Part shown: positions 52,993 to 63,390 of the stretch, piece by piece
How the letters are laid out: every line of letters begins with the position of its first letter
Position numbering within the stretch: the first letter of the stretch is position 1
Assembly: GCF_001705435.1 (NCBI RefSeq)
Contig: NZ_MDEN01000053.1
Coordinates: forward strand, 92,707-156,706
DNA from: Pseudomonas graminis
GTDB taxonomy: Bacteria; Pseudomonadota; Gammaproteobacteria; Pseudomonadales; Pseudomonadaceae
Direction of reading: 5' to 3'
DNA length: 64,000 nt
Notes under the pieces: generated by a model
What the model saw: the letters and a program-made list of their open reading frames with translations, nothing else
What the model was told of the DNA's origin: nothing
Databases searched by the model: none
Made by a program: the position numbers and the translations under genes

Positions 52993-54348
52993 ATGAGCTA
53001 CGACTTTGACCTTTTTGTAATCGGCGCAGGCTCGGCGGGCGTCCGGGCGGCGCGGTTTTCCGCCGGCTTCGGTGCGCGCGTGGCCGTTGCCGAGAGCCGT
53101 TATCTGGGGGGCACGTGCGTCAACGTCGGTTGCGTACCGAAGAAGCTGATGGTCTACGGCGCGCACTATTCCGAAGACTTCGAACAGGCGAAAGGCTATG
53201 GCTGGAGCAGTGGCGAGGCGCATTTCGACTGGCCCACCCTGATCGCCAACAAGAACCGCGAGATCAGCCGCCTCAATGGCGTCTACCGCAAGCTGCTGGA
53301 CAGCAGCGGCGTGTCACTGATGGAAGGCCATGCACGCCTGCGCGGCCCCCACGAAGTCGAAATCAACGGCCAGGTTCACACGGCCGAGCACATCATGATT
53401 GCCACCGGTGGCTGGCCACAGGTGCCGGACATTCCGGGCCGCGAGCACGCCATCACCTCCAACGAAGTGTTCTTCCTCGAGCAGATGCCCAAGCGCGTCG
53501 TCGTGGTCGGCGGCGGCTACATCGCGGTGGAGTTCGCCTCGATCTTCAACGGCCTGGGCGCTGACGTTTCGCTGATGTACCGCGGCGAGTTGTTCCTGCG
53601 CGGCTTCGATGAGAGCGTGCGCACCCATCTGCACGAAGAGCTCGCCAAGCGCGAGATGGACATTCGCTTCAAGACCGAGATCAGCAGTATCGAGAAGCTG
53701 GCCGACGGCACCTTGCAACTGAGCCTGAACGACGGCAGCCGTTTCAACACCGACTGCGTGTTCTACGCCACCGGGCGCCGCCCGATGCTGGACAACCTGG
53801 GCATGGACACCGTCAACGTCGAGCTGGATGACAAGGGCTTCATCAAGGTCAACGGTGATTACCAGACCACCGAGCCGTCGATCATCGCCGTCGGCGACAT
53901 CATCGGCCGCGTGCAGTTGACGCCGGTGGCGCTGGCCGAGGGCATGGCCGTCGCGCGGCGCCTGTTCAAGCCCGAGCAGTACCGCCCTGTGGATTACCGC
54001 CACATTCCCACTGCCGTGTTCAGCCTTCCGAACATCGGCACGGTCGGTCTTACCGAGGCAGAAGCCATGAAGGACGGGTATGAGGTGCAGGTGTTCGAAA
54101 GCACGTTCCGGCCGATGAAGCTGTCGCTGACCGATAATCAGGAGCGCACCCTGATGAAACTGGTGGTCGATGCCAAAACCGATCGCGTGCTGGGTTGCCA
54201 CATGGTCGGCCCGGACGCCGGCGAGATCATTCAGAGCCTGGCGATCGCCCTCAAGGCCGGCGCCACCAAGCAGATTTTCGACGACACCATCGGTGTGCAC
54301 CCTACGGCGGCGGAAGAATTCGTCACCATGCGCACACCGACACGCTAA
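52993..54348 (+). CDS. gorA: Glutathione-disulfide reductase
   Basis: A 451-residue FAD/NADPH flavoenzyme that reduces GSSG. FAD loop: [20 protein letters not shown]; redox-active disulfide: [20 protein letters not shown] loop: [21 protein letters not shown]-terminal catalytic His: [14 protein letters not shown]. The start ATG 52993 has AGGAGA upstream. Together with ahpC/ahpF downstream it adds to the thiol-peroxide defence encoded here, though it is not in the same operon. Confidence 0.96.
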   Translation: MSYDFDLFVIGAGSAGVRAARFSAGFGARVAVAESRYLGGTCVNVGCVPKKLMVYGAHYSEDFEQAKGYGWSSGEAHFDWPTLIANKNREISRLNGVYRKLLDSSGVSLMEGHARLRGPHEVEINGQVHTAEHIMIATGGWPQVPDIPGREHAITSNEVFFLEQMPKRVVVVGGGYIAVEFASIFNGLGADVSLMYRGELFLRGFDESVRTHLHEELAKREMDIRFKTEISSIEKLADGTLQLSLNDGSRFNTDCVFYATGRRPMLDNLGMDTVNVELDDKGFIKVNGDYQTTEPSIIAVGDIIGRVQLTPVALAEGMAVARRLFKPEQYRPVDYRHIPTAVFSLPNIGTVGLTEAEAMKDGYEVQVFESTFRPMKLSLTDNQERTLMKLVVDAKTDRVLGCHMVGPDAGEIIQSLAIALKAGATKQIFDDTIGVHPTAAEEFVTMRTPTR

Positions 54349-54453
54349 GCATCACCCGGCACGTGTTGTTAAGCCTCGCGCGGCACACGTGAACGGTCCG
54401 GCCTCCATGGAGGGAGCCGGGCCAGCCATTGTTTTTAGGGACGGACCCACTCT

Positions 54454-56169
54454 TTGACCAGCACGAGTTTTTCGGCAGCCATGCCCTTGAATCCAGCAGG
54501 ACCTGATGACCAGGCGCTTTCCAGAACCGAAGCGCTTGATGAGAGTGAGCGGCAGTTTCGCAGCCTCGCCGACAACATGAGTCAGTTGGCCTGGATCGCT
54601 GACCCCGCCGGTCACATCCATTGGTACAACGAACGCTGGTACAGCTACACCGGCACCTCATACGAAGCGATGATGGCGCTGGGCTGGCGATCGTTGCATC
54701 ACCCTGACCATGGGCAGCGGGTCGAATCACGTCTGCAGCGCTGCTTCGCCACCGGCTCGTTGTGGGAGGACACCTTCCCGCTGCGCGGCAAGGACGGCCA
54801 GTACCGCTGGTTCCTCTCCCGCGCATTGCCGATCCGCGATGAGCGCGGCAGCATCATCCACTGGTTGAGCACGAGCACGGACATCACGGCCCAGGTCAGT
54901 GCCGAGGACGCGCTGCGCGAGCTGAACGAGAGCCTCGAACAGCGCGTCGCCGAGCGCACCCGCGAACTGGCCGAAAGCAACGAGCGACTGCAGGTCGAAA
55001 TCAGTGAGCGCGCCCAGGCTGAAGAGGCCTTGCGCCACGCGCAGAAAATGGACGCCATCGGCCAGCTGACTGGCGGCATCGCACACGACTTCAACAACAT
55101 GCTCACCGGCGTGCTCGGCGCACTGGACCTGATCCAGCGTCGGGTCGCCGCAGGGCGCGTGTCGGAGATCGATCGTTACATCGAGGCCGCCATGGGCTCG
55201 GCCAACCGCGCTGCGTCGCTCACCCATCGCCTGCTTGCGTTCGCCCGTCGCCAGTCACTGAACCAGCGGCCGGTGGACGTCAACCACATGGTGACGTCGA
55301 TGGAAGAACTGCTGCGCCGGACCATTGGTGAAAGCATCGAGCTGGAAGTCGACCTGCACACGATCTCGTGCCTGACCAACACCGATGAGCATCAGCTCGA
55401 GAATGCGTTGCTTAATCTGGTCATCAACGCCCGCGACGCGATGCCCGATGGCGGTCGGTTATTGATCCAGACCGAGCTGACCCACATTGCCCTGCTGCAG
55501 GACGCGCTGGCGCCGGGCGACTACGTGCGCCTTCGTGTGCAGGACACCGGGCTGGGCATGTCCAGCGAGGTTATCGCACGGGCCTTTGATCCGTTCTTCA
55601 CCACCAAGCCGATCGGGCAGGGCACTGGCCTGGGCCTGTCGATGGTCTATGGCTTCATCAACCAGACCGGCGGCCGGGTCAGCATTTCCAGCGAAGAAGG
55701 GCGTGGTACGCGCATCGACTTGCTGTTGCCGTGTCACCACGAGGTTGCCGAGCTTCCCCCCGCCGTCCCTCGCAGCTTCGAGCCGCCTCGCGCCGGCCTG
55801 GGTGAGCGCGTGCTGGTGGTGGAGGACGAGGCTGAGGTGCGCATGCTGGTGGTGGATGTGTTGAAGGAGCTGGGTTATCGCGTGAACGTCGCCTGCGACA
55901 GTCATGAGGCACTGGTGGTTTTGCAGGGAGCCGAGCCCGTTGATCTGCTGGTCACGGATGTGGGACTGCCGGGTCTGAATGGTCGCCAGTTGGCAGAAGT
56001 GGCACGCCAGCATCGCCCGGGGCTGAAGGTTTTGTTCATGACCGGCTATGCGCGGGAGGCCGAGGTGCGTGGTGACTTCCTCGACGATGGCATGGATTTA
56101 CTCACCAAACCCTTCAGCATCGACGAACTTGCCGTGCGGGTGCGAAGCCTGATCGAATCGGCAGCCTAG
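54454..56169 (+). CDS. Soluble PAS-containing hybrid histidine kinase/response regulator
   Basis: A 571-residue signalling protein with no membrane segment. PAS domain ~30-150 (FRSLADNMSQLAWIADPAG ... WYNERWYSYTGTS); coiled coil ~152-195; HisKA with phospho-His211 in LTGGIAHDFNNMLTG; HATPase ~310-425 (NLVINARDAMPDGGR, GTGLGLSMVYGF); receiver ~445-565 (VLVVEDEAEVRMLVV, LLVTDVGLPGLNG, LTKPF). The signal is unknown. A TTG at 54454 after AGGGACGG is my chosen start; an ATG at 54481 is possible. No partner regulator adjoins. Confidence 0.88.
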   Translation: MTSTSFSAAMPLNPAGPDDQALSRTEALDESERQFRSLADNMSQLAWIADPAGHIHWYNERWYSYTGTSYEAMMALGWRSLHHPDHGQRVESRLQRCFATGSLWEDTFPLRGKDGQYRWFLSRALPIRDERGSIIHWLSTSTDITAQVSAEDALRELNESLEQRVAERTRELAESNERLQVEISERAQAEEALRHAQKMDAIGQLTGGIAHDFNNMLTGVLGALDLIQRRVAAGRVSEIDRYIEAAMGSANRAASLTHRLLAFARRQSLNQRPVDVNHMVTSMEELLRRTIGESIELEVDLHTISCLTNTDEHQLENALLNLVINARDAMPDGGRLLIQTELTHIALLQDALAPGDYVRLRVQDTGLGMSSEVIARAFDPFFTTKPIGQGTGLGLSMVYGFINQTGGRVSISSEEGRGTRIDLLLPCHHEVAELPPAVPRSFEPPRAGLGERVLVVEDEAEVRMLVVDVLKELGYRVNVACDSHEALVVLQGAEPVDLLVTDVGLPGLNGRQLAEVARQHRPGLKVLFMTGYAREAEVRGDFLDDGMDLLTKPFSIDELAVRVRSLIESAA

Positions 56170-56199
56170 GACTGGCTGGATCACCAGGACTGGCTGGAC

Positions 56200-56232
56200 A
56201 AGTAGGACCGGCTTTAGCCGGGAAGCTTTCCG
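56200..56232. repeat. Single REP-like palindrome
   Basis: One unit of the GTAGGACCGGCTTTAGCCGG family between the histidine kinase and ahpC. Confidence 0.75.
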
Positions 56233-56416
56233 GTCGACGGTGCGGGTGGCCCAACCGCACCCGCCCAACGACGTCTTCTATTAATAAAGCATCCTTATAG
56301 TCAAAACCAATCATCAGCATGAGCTTTGCCAATGAGTCCCTGCTGACGATTTTGCGTAGTATCCTCCCCATCGAATTTGTAACACCCCATTTTCACAACC
56401 CTCAGGAGATTCACTG

Positions 56417-56980
56417 ATGCCTATCATCAACAGCCAAGTCAAACCGTTCACGGCAACTGCTTTCAAGAACGGCAACTTCGTAGAAGTGTCGGACGCCGAC
56501 CTGAAAGGCAAATGGTCTGTGGTGTTCTTCTACCCGGCTGACTTCACCTTCGTTTGCCCAACCGAGCTGGAAGACCTGGCGGACAACTACGCCGAGTTCC
56601 AGAAACTGGGCGTCGAAATCTACAGCGTTTCCACCGACACCCACTTTGCCCACGCTGCCTGGCATAACACTTCGCCAGCCATCGGCAAAATCCAGTACAC
56701 CATGATCGGTGACCCGACCCTGAAAATCTCCCGCAACTTCGACGTCCTGATCGAAGAAGCAGGTCTGGCTGACCGCGGTACTTTCGTGATCAACCCGGAA
56801 GGCGAAATCAAAATCGTCGAACTGAACGACGGCGGTGTTGGCCGTGACGCTTCCGAGCTGCTGCGCAAAATCAAGGCGGCTCAGTATGTTGCTGCTCACC
56901 CGGGCGAAGTCTGCCCAGCCAAGTGGAAAGAAGGCGAGGCCACCCTGGCTCCTTCGCTGGACTTGGTTGGCAAGATCTAA
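56417..56980 (+). CDS. ahpC: Alkyl hydroperoxide reductase, peroxiredoxin subunit
   Basis: A 187-residue typical 2-Cys peroxiredoxin. The peroxidatic Cys is in [18 protein letters not shown] and the resolving Cys in [16 protein letters not shown]. It reduces H2O2, organic peroxides and peroxynitrite, and is re-reduced by AhpF. The start ATG 56417 has CAGGAGA upstream. The upstream AT-rich stretch contains ATAG (56297-56300) and a weak OxyR-like spacing, but I cannot confirm an OxyR site. A terminator separates it from ahpF. Confidence 0.97.
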   Translation: MPIINSQVKPFTATAFKNGNFVEVSDADLKGKWSVVFFYPADFTFVCPTELEDLADNYAEFQKLGVEIYSVSTDTHFAHAAWHNTSPAIGKIQYTMIGDPTLKISRNFDVLIEEAGLADRGTFVINPEGEIKIVELNDGGVGRDASELLRKIKAAQYVAAHPGEVCPAKWKEGEATLAPSLDLVGKI

Positions 56981-57040
56981 GTCGTCATGACCGGATCGGG
57001 GGCGATGAGCCCATGAGCACGTAAACCGCATCGCCCCCAA

Positions 57041-57078
57041 AAAACGCCCGGGCGGTCATCGCCTGGGCGTTTTTTTTT
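57041..57078 (+). terminator. Intrinsic terminator between ahpC and ahpF
   Basis: AACGCCCGGGCG (57043-57054) pairs with CGCCTGGGCGTT (57060-57071) with one wobble, then a run of T to 57078. ahpC is therefore likely made on its own short mRNA, with some read-through or a second promoter for ahpF. Confidence 0.88.
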
Positions 57079-57137
57079 GTAGAACCCGCTAGATCTTGAA
57101 CGTATCCAGACCTGAAAGTGAAGAAGGAAGCCGAACC

Positions 57138-58700
57138 ATGTTGGACGCCAATCTTAAAGCTCAGTTGAAATCTTACCTGGAGCGGATCACTCGCCCGATC
57201 GAGATCGTTGCGTCCCTTGATGACGGCGCAAAATCCCAGGAAATGCTCGCCCTGCTCAATGACATCGTCAGCAGCTCCGACAAGATCACCCTGGACACCA
57301 ATGGCAGCGATGCACGCACGCCGTCCTTCGCCCTGAACAGCCCGGGCCAGGACATCAAGCTGCGTTTCGCCGGTCTGCCAATGGGTCACGAATTCACCTC
57401 GCTGGTGCTGGCGCTGCTGCAAGTCGGCGGCTACCCGTCCAAATCCTCCGAGGACACCCTCGAGCAGGCACGCAGCCTGACCGGTGGATTCAAGTTTGAA
57501 ACCTACTTTTCGCTGACCTGCCAGAACTGCCCGGACGTGGTCCAGGCGCTGAACCTGCTGGCTGTTCTTAACCCGAACGTGGAACACGTCGCCATCGAAG
57601 GCAGCCTGTTTCAGCAGGAAGTCACCGACCGCCAGATCATGTCCGTGCCAAGCATCTACCTGAACGGCGAGCTGTTTGGTCAGGGCCGCATGAACCTGGA
57701 AGAGATTCTGGCGAAGATCGACACCAGCGGCGGCGATCGTCAGGCCGAGAAGCTGAATGGCAAAGAAGCGTTCGACGTGCTCGTCGTCGGCGGTGGCCCG
57801 GCAGGTTCCTCCGCAGCGATCTACGCTGCCCGTAAGGGCATCCGCACCGCTGTGGCAGCCGAGCGTTTCGGCGGTCAGGTGCTCGACACCATGGCGATCG
57901 AGAACTTCATCTCGATGCAGCACACCGAAGGGCCGAAGCTGGTGGTCGCCCTCGAAGAACACGTCAAGCAGTACGAAGTCGACGTCATCAACCTGCAGCG
58001 CGGCGAGCAACTGATTCCGGGCAAGAACGGCGAGCTGCACCAGGTCAAGTTTGCCAGCGGTGGCGTGTTGAAGAGCAAGACGGTGATTCTGGCGACCGGC
58101 GCACGCTGGCGCGAAATGAATGTGCCGGGTGAGCAGCAGTACCGCAACAAAGGCGTGGCGTACTGCCCGCACTGCGACGGTCCGTTGTTCAAGGGCAAGC
58201 GCGTGGCGGTGATCGGCGGCGGCAACTCCGGTGTGGAAGCGGCCATCGACCTGGCGGGTATCGTGTCCCACGTCACCTTGCTGGAATTCGACGCCAACCT
58301 GCGCGCCGATGCGGTCCTGCAACGCAAGCTGCACAGCCTGCCCAACGTGACGGTGCTGACCAGCGCGTTGACCAGCGAAGTCACCGGCGACGGCCAGAAG
58401 GTCAACGGCCTGCGCTACAAGAACCGCCTTACGGGTGAAGACATCACCATCGAGCTGGAAGGTATCTTTGTGCAGATCGGCCTGCTCCCGAACACCGAAT
58501 GGCTGAAGGGCACCATCGAGCTGTCGCCACGGGGCGAGATCATCATCGACCCACGCGGTGAGACGTCGATCCCGGGCATCTTCGCTGCCGGTGACGTGAC
58601 CACCGTGCCATACAAGCAGATCGTGATCGCGGTGGGCGAGGGCGCCAAGGCTTCCCTCAGCGCCTTCGACCACCTGATCCGCACCAGCGCCCCGGCGTGA
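57138..58700 (+). CDS. ahpF: Alkyl hydroperoxide reductase, flavoprotein subunit
   Basis: A 520-residue FAD/NADH disulfide reductase that recycles AhpC. The N-terminal double-thioredoxin domain carries [14 protein letters not shown]; the C-terminal TrxR-like part has [20 protein letters not shown] (FAD), the redox disulfide [13 protein letters not shown] and [19 protein letters not shown] (NADH). The length matches E. coli AhpF. ATG 57138 has AAGGA upstream; the open frame extends 14 codons further without a site. Confidence 0.97.
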   Translation: MLDANLKAQLKSYLERITRPIEIVASLDDGAKSQEMLALLNDIVSSSDKITLDTNGSDARTPSFALNSPGQDIKLRFAGLPMGHEFTSLVLALLQVGGYPSKSSEDTLEQARSLTGGFKFETYFSLTCQNCPDVVQALNLLAVLNPNVEHVAIEGSLFQQEVTDRQIMSVPSIYLNGELFGQGRMNLEEILAKIDTSGGDRQAEKLNGKEAFDVLVVGGGPAGSSAAIYAARKGIRTAVAAERFGGQVLDTMAIENFISMQHTEGPKLVVALEEHVKQYEVDVINLQRGEQLIPGKNGELHQVKFASGGVLKSKTVILATGARWREMNVPGEQQYRNKGVAYCPHCDGPLFKGKRVAVIGGGNSGVEAAIDLAGIVSHVTLLEFDANLRADAVLQRKLHSLPNVTVLTSALTSEVTGDGQKVNGLRYKNRLTGEDITIELEGIFVQIGLLPNTEWLKGTIELSPRGEIIIDPRGETSIPGIFAAGDVTTVPYKQIVIAVGEGAKASLSAFDHLIRTSAPA

Positions 58701-58714
58701 TACCTCGCTAAAAC

Positions 58715-58925
58715 TGGTCCTACTGGCTCATGCGGTGTCGTAGGACCGGCTTCAGCCGGGAAGGCGTCGGTTGCCACCCTGCAAAAACGATGGCGTACAC
58801 ACCGGCCTCTTCCCGGCTAAAGCCGGTCCCACTCAATGCATTCCATGCATCCAGTGGCACGGGGTGTACGCCGGCTTGTAGGACCGGCTTCAGCCGGGAA
58901 GGCGTCGGTCGCCATACCTCTGAAC
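58715..58925. repeat. REP-like palindrome cluster
   Basis: Units at about 58738-58762, 58808-58832 (inverse) and 58877-58902, with repeated spacer GGCGTCGGT(T/C)GCCA. It lies 3' of ahpF. Confidence 0.82.
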
Positions 58926-58940
58926 CAATGGCCAGAAACA

Positions 58941-58974
58941 AAAAAACCTCATGAGCGATCATGAGGTTTTTTTT
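58941..58974. terminator. Intrinsic terminator
   Basis: CCTCATGA (58947-58954), loop GCGA, TCATGAGG (58959-58966), with A-run before and T-run after. Suits termination on either strand; most likely ends the ahpF transcript beyond the REP block. Confidence 0.85.
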
Positions 58975-59068
58975 GGGCTGTAGCTCAGGCGGTCATGTGA
59001 GCACCGCCTTCCGGGCCAGGCCTCCGTGCTATTCTCGCGGCCGTTTTCAACTCTGCCGTGGGATCCCC

Positions 59069-59374
59069 GTGAAATTCATCCACCAACGCGAACACCTGAA
59101 TGAAGGCGACATTGTGGTGATCGAGTCCTCGAACGCCTGCAATATCCGCCTCATGAGTGATGCCAACTTCCGCAGTTTCAAGAACGGCGGTCGGCACACC
59201 TATCACGGCGGCGCCTTCGACAGCTTCCCAGCGAAAATCGTGGTGCCCAGCACCGGCTTCTGGAACATCACCCTGGACACGGTCACCCAACGGGCGATCA
59301 GCGTGACCCGCAAGCCCAACCTCAAACACTCGATCAAGATCGTGCGTCGGACTGGCTCGAAACTTCAGCACTGA
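59069..59374 (+). CDS. DUF1883 family protein (paralogue of the gene at 50061)
   Basis: A 101-residue protein starting at GTG 59069 (KFIHQREHLNEGDIVVIES follows); the alignment with the 50061 protein fixes this start, since both begin at the same residue. The shared block SDANFRSFKNGGRHTYHGGA and the C-terminal HSIKIVRR are nearly identical. The region 80-90 differs (TQRAISVTRKPNLK versus AGRKLDSHGGRKTAF). Ribosome site weak (GGGAT). Family function unknown. Confidence 0.85.
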   Translation: MKFIHQREHLNEGDIVVIESSNACNIRLMSDANFRSFKNGGRHTYHGGAFDSFPAKIVVPSTGFWNITLDTVTQRAISVTRKPNLKHSIKIVRRTGSKLQH

Positions 59375-59444
59375 GCCCCTGATGTACGTATCTTCAGTCG
59401 CGCGAATCAGGCCCGCCACCGCAGCGGGCCCCGGGGCAGGGTGG

Positions 59445-61184
59445 TCAGAGTTTCGGCAGTTGACCGATGCGGCCCATCATTTCGGTGACGATCTGCAAGT
59501 CCAGCAGGAACTGCTCGGTGGTCTTGAACTCGGCGTCGGTGTGACCGGTGTATTTGACGTCGGGTTTGGCCAGGCCGAACTGCACGCCGTTGGGCAGCTC
59601 ATGCACGGACGTGGCGCCGGCGGACGTGCCGAACTTGTGCTCCATGCCCAGGTTCTCGGTGGCCACGGCCAACAGCGCCTTGACCCACTCGCCCTCAGGG
59701 TTGCGGTACATCGGCTCGGCGATCGAGTAATCAAAGCCCGGCGTGATGTGGCACTGCTGGGTCCAGGCCGTCAACTTCTGTGCGATTTCCGCTTTCAGTG
59801 CTTCCGGCGATTTGCCCCTTGGCACGCGCAGATTGACCGCCAGCTTGAAGGCCTTGTCGTCCATCGCCACGTAGGTCAGTGAGGCCGTCAGCGGGCCCAT
59901 GAACTCATCGCTGAAGCCGACGCCCAGTTTGCTGCCCAGGTAATCAAGGCCCCAGTTGTCAGCGGCATAGCGCGCGGCGTCGGTGATCGCGTTGTGCTTG
60001 AGCGCGACCTTGCCATCCAGACCGTTGATGAAATCGAGCATCCGCGCCACCGGGTTGACCCCCGATTCAGGCTCGGAGGAGTGCGCCGAGACGCCGGTGA
60101 CCGTCAGCTTGACCTCCTTGCCGGCGACTTCTGCGTCGACCTTGAAGTTGCCGCCGTTGCGCTGGGCGTACTCAGCGCCGGCTTTCTGCAGCTCGGCGGC
60201 GAGTTCAACGGGCTGATCGCTGACCAGCGTGACGACTGATTTTGACGGGATCTGGTTGGTCGCCATGCCGCCGGTCATCGAAGTGATTTCCGCGCCCGCG
60301 CCTTCGGCGGTGCGACGGGGGAAGCTGGCCATGACCGTGCCGTAACCCTTTTCCGCGATCACCACCGGGTAGCTGCCATCGAGTGCCAGGTTGTAGGCCG
60401 GCGTCGGGTTGCGCTCGAAGTAGTAGGGAATGGCGTCGCCGGAGGTTTCTTCGGTGGTGTCGATCAGCAGCTTGAAATTGCGCGCCAGTGGCAGCTTCTC
60501 TTCCTTGATCACCTTCATGGCGTACAGCGCGACGACGATACCGTTCTTGTCATCCTCGGTGCCGCGCCCGTACATGCGGTCGCCGATCAGGGTCACTTTG
60601 AACGGATCGAGGCGGGTGCCGTCAGCCAGCACCCAGTTTTCCGGGGTGACCGGAACGACGTCGGCGTGGGCATGAATCCCCACCACTTCAGGGCTTGAAC
60701 CCTCAAGGGAAACCTCGTACACGCGGTTGTCGATATTGCGGAAGGTCAGGTTGAACGACTGGGCGAGGGTTTTGATTTTCTCGGCAATCTTGATGAACGC
60801 GGGGTTGTCGTGTTGCGCGACGCCAGCGGTCTGGAACGTGGGGATGGCGACCAGTTCGCGCAGGGTTTCGGTGGCGGCGCTGCCGTATTTCACCCGCGCA
60901 TAAACCCCCAACAGGCGATGGATATCGTTCTGCTCATCGGCGGACAGTTTTTTATTGGCGAGGAAGGCGCTGATCGCCGGCTCGATGCCCGCCGCCTTGA
61001 CCACGTCGGTGGTGCTGACGGTCTTGAGGAACTGGCGGAAATCAGTGACGGCGTTTTCCTTGAAGGTGCCGACAATCGTGCTGCTCTGTTGCGCGGTGAG
61101 GTTGGCAAAGGCAGCGGGTGTGAAGGCGCAGACGCCGGAGAAAATCAATGTAGCGGCGGTGAGGTGCTTGAGCGAAAAGTCCAT
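59445..61184 (-). CDS. Exported M20-family metallodipeptidase
   Basis: About 579 residues. A Sec signal peptide (LTAATLIFSGVCAFTPAAFA) precedes NLTAQQ, so it is periplasmic or secreted. Zinc ligands of M20: VVGIHAHADVVPVTPENW (His, Asp), YGRGTEDDKNGIVVALYAMK (Asp), DTTEETSGDAIPYYF (catalytic Glu-Glu), and a C-terminal YTGHTDAEFK His. Such enzymes are dipeptidases or aminoacylases. Two starts are possible: ATG 61184 (chosen) and ATG 61196; AAGGA lies 12 or 0 nt from them. Confidence 0.88.
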   Translation of the reverse strand: MDFSLKHLTAATLIFSGVCAFTPAAFANLTAQQSSTIVGTFKENAVTDFRQFLKTVSTTDVVKAAGIEPAISAFLANKKLSADEQNDIHRLLGVYARVKYGSAATETLRELVAIPTFQTAGVAQHDNPAFIKIAEKIKTLAQSFNLTFRNIDNRVYEVSLEGSSPEVVGIHAHADVVPVTPENWVLADGTRLDPFKVTLIGDRMYGRGTEDDKNGIVVALYAMKVIKEEKLPLARNFKLLIDTTEETSGDAIPYYFERNPTPAYNLALDGSYPVVIAEKGYGTVMASFPRRTAEGAGAEITSMTGGMATNQIPSKSVVTLVSDQPVELAAELQKAGAEYAQRNGGNFKVDAEVAGKEVKLTVTGVSAHSSEPESGVNPVARMLDFINGLDGKVALKHNAITDAARYAADNWGLDYLGSKLGVGFSDEFMGPLTASLTYVAMDDKAFKLAVNLRVPRGKSPEALKAEIAQKLTAWTQQCHITPGFDYSIAEPMYRNPEGEWVKALLAVATENLGMEHKFGTSAGATSVHELPNGVQFGLAKPDVKYTGHTDAEFKTTEQFLLDLQIVTEMMGRIGQLPKL

Positions 61185-61507
61185 TGGGTGGGGCATTCCT
61201 TGGCAGGCATGTTGAGAGAAAGGTCTGATCCTTCGATCAGAAACCACCGCACGCTACCATCGCCGGTGGAGCAGGGGGAGTCCTCATGCTGATATCTGTC
61301 GCCTTGACGGGTGAAAGCGGCGCACAACCGTAAATGACTCAGGCTATTGAATGGCCTGAAAAAATAGTCGTGAAGCGGCCTCGCTCATACGGCATAACCG
61401 TCTACGCTGATGGCGCAGCGCGACGGCATGGTGTTGATGTACATGGTTTTCCGGAGCCGCAAATCTTTCAGGCGCTATCACGCCCGGCTTTATCACTAAG
61501 GAATTCC

Positions 61508-62536
61508 ATGAAACTGCGTCATTACGCTGACCGGAGGCTGTGTGCGTTGCTGGTCATGATGAGTGTGGGCCTCTGCCAGGCGGCAGAGCAGCAACGGGTG
61601 AACATTGGCTCGTTGAACATGACCGGCGGCAAGATCTCACGTTGCGACTTGGGTTATCGCACCTACGGCACGCTGGCAGAAGATCGCAATAACGTCGTGC
61701 TGGTGACTACCTGGCTGGCCGGGCGGACGTCCGACCAGGCCGACATGATCGGCCCCGGCAAGTTGGTCGACACCAATCGCTGGTACGTGGTGGCGATGGA
61801 CGCCATCGGCAATGGCGTGTCGTGCTCGCCGTCCAACAGCCCGATTGCGCCGCGCCTGAAGTTTCCGCAGTTCGGCATCCGCGATATGGTCAAGGCGCAG
61901 CATCGGTTGCTGGCCATGTACTTGGGCATCGATCACGCCCACGCCATCGTCGGCATTTCCATGGGCGGCATGCAGGCGTTGCAGTGGGCGGTGATGTACC
62001 CGGACTTCGCCAGCAAGGTGGTGACCATCGTCGGCACGCCTCACCCGACCGAACGCGACCTGCAGGCCTGGAATGCAGAACTGGCCGCCATCGAACGCGC
62101 GCCCGGCTGGAACGACGGCAACTATGCGCCGGGCACGGCTTTCAAACAGCTCGCGGCGATACACAACGGTTATCTGTGGACGCCGGGACACAGGGCGGCC
62201 AAGACCGTGGGCACCAGTCCCGCACCTGCCGGCACGTTGCCCGCCACCGCGAGCAATCAGTCCTTCAGCACGGTCGACTGGTACCGGCAATTGCAGGCGA
62301 TGACGTCGTTCGATCTGTTGCGTCACGGCGACATGGCCGCACTGGCCGGGAAAATCAAGGCGCGACTGTTGATCATCACCTCCGAGCAGGACCGCATGGT
62401 CGACCCGGCGCCTTCCAAGGCGCTGGCCACCCAAAAGCGCGCGCAGTTGCTGGTACTCAACAGCGATTGCGGACACATGGCGCCGGCGTGTGAGGCGGGC
62501 CAGGTGAATGAGGCGGTGAAGGCGTTTCTCAAATAG
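61508..62536 (+). CDS. Exported alpha/beta-hydrolase, MetX (homoserine acetyltransferase)-like
   Basis: A 342-residue protein. Signal peptide LCALLVMMSVGLCQA before AEQQRV. The hydrolase core is MetX-like: HAIVGISMGGMQALQWAVMY (nucleophile Ser), VVAMDAIGNGVSCSPSNSP, IITSEQDRMVDPAPSK (Asp), and SDCGHMAPACEAG (His). True MetX is cytosolic, so an exported relative probably has a different substrate. The start ATG 61508 has AAGGA 6 nt upstream. The upstream 61185-61507 region contains only short random frames. Confidence 0.82.
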   Translation: MKLRHYADRRLCALLVMMSVGLCQAAEQQRVNIGSLNMTGGKISRCDLGYRTYGTLAEDRNNVVLVTTWLAGRTSDQADMIGPGKLVDTNRWYVVAMDAIGNGVSCSPSNSPIAPRLKFPQFGIRDMVKAQHRLLAMYLGIDHAHAIVGISMGGMQALQWAVMYPDFASKVVTIVGTPHPTERDLQAWNAELAAIERAPGWNDGNYAPGTAFKQLAAIHNGYLWTPGHRAAKTVGTSPAPAGTLPATASNQSFSTVDWYRQLQAMTSFDLLRHGDMAALAGKIKARLLIITSEQDRMVDPAPSKALATQKRAQLLVLNSDCGHMAPACEAGQVNEAVKAFLK

Positions 62537-62755
62537 GGCGGCGGCCTCGGGTTGTCAGCAGCGCGCTGGCCGGTACGGCAAGCCGGCGGCGAGGATCTGC
62601 CGCAGACGGCAAGCATTGTCGATCATGGCGGCCCTTCATGGCTTGACGCTGGGTCCGCAGGCCCGTGTTGACGGGTCTTTCAGGGAGGGCAGGCTGGATG
62701 GCATCGGTTTTGCTGCTGTCGGGGTACATCGGACAACCTGAACAGGAGGTGAAAG

Positions 62756-63367
62756 ATGTTGATCGGCAACAGTGCTATCCAGCAGTTCGTGTCGAAGGCC
62801 GTGAGCCATACGCATTACGCCACGGCGGACACGGATGCCTACACCAGCGCCATGGCCGGCGCCGCCACACCCGTGGCGGCGATTGCGAGCAATGGTGAAG
62901 GCGCGGCGCAAAGCGGTAATGACGGTAAACAGGGCTACGACGAGTCGTTTGCCAAGATGATGGTGAACCTGAAGGCAGCGGCGGCCAACACGGCGTCGTC
63001 GGTGACGGATGATGACAAGGCGGCAGCGGCTGCGGCGTTTGTGTCCAGCGCTGACAAGCAGGTCGCGTCGTCTGACAGTGTCAGCAAGACGGTCTCTGAT
63101 GATCTGGCGGCCAGTGATGGCGCGGGTTCTGATGGCGTGGGTTCGGTGAAGGATCAGTTTCTGTCCTACATGAACCAGACCGACGCGGAGAAGGTGCGGC
63201 AGCGGTTGACGGGCGTCAGCAAGGCGGAATACGACGCCATGACGCCGCAGGAGCAGGCGGCGGTGGACAAGCAGGTGACTGAGCTGCAGAAGCAGAAGAC
63301 GGATCAGCAGGTCGCTGAGCGGGAGGTGAAGACCAGGATCGCCATGGCAAAGGCGGAAATGGCCTGA
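62756..63367 (+). CDS. Ala-rich hypothetical protein
   Basis: A 203-residue protein with a very strong ribosome site (AGGAGGT, 5 nt spacing), so it is probably well expressed. There is no signal peptide or membrane segment. The middle (~85-130) is low complexity (Ala/Ser/Asp/Gly); the C-terminus is a charged helix (AAVDKQVTELQKQKTDQQVA). A family of unknown function, perhaps Pseudomonas-specific. It ends beside repeat copy B. Confidence 0.7.
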   Translation: MLIGNSAIQQFVSKAVSHTHYATADTDAYTSAMAGAATPVAAIASNGEGAAQSGNDGKQGYDESFAKMMVNLKAAAANTASSVTDDDKAAAAAAFVSSADKQVASSDSVSKTVSDDLAASDGAGSDGVGSVKDQFLSYMNQTDAEKVRQRLTGVSKAEYDAMTPQEQAAVDKQVTELQKQKTDQQVAEREVKTRIAMAKAEMA

Positions 63368-63390
63368 TTGTTTGTGTTTAGATCAAGGGC

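Noticed and set aside
56290..56335. OxyR site upstream of ahpC
   Set aside because: Only an ATAG and loosely spaced half-sites are visible; too weak to annotate as a site.
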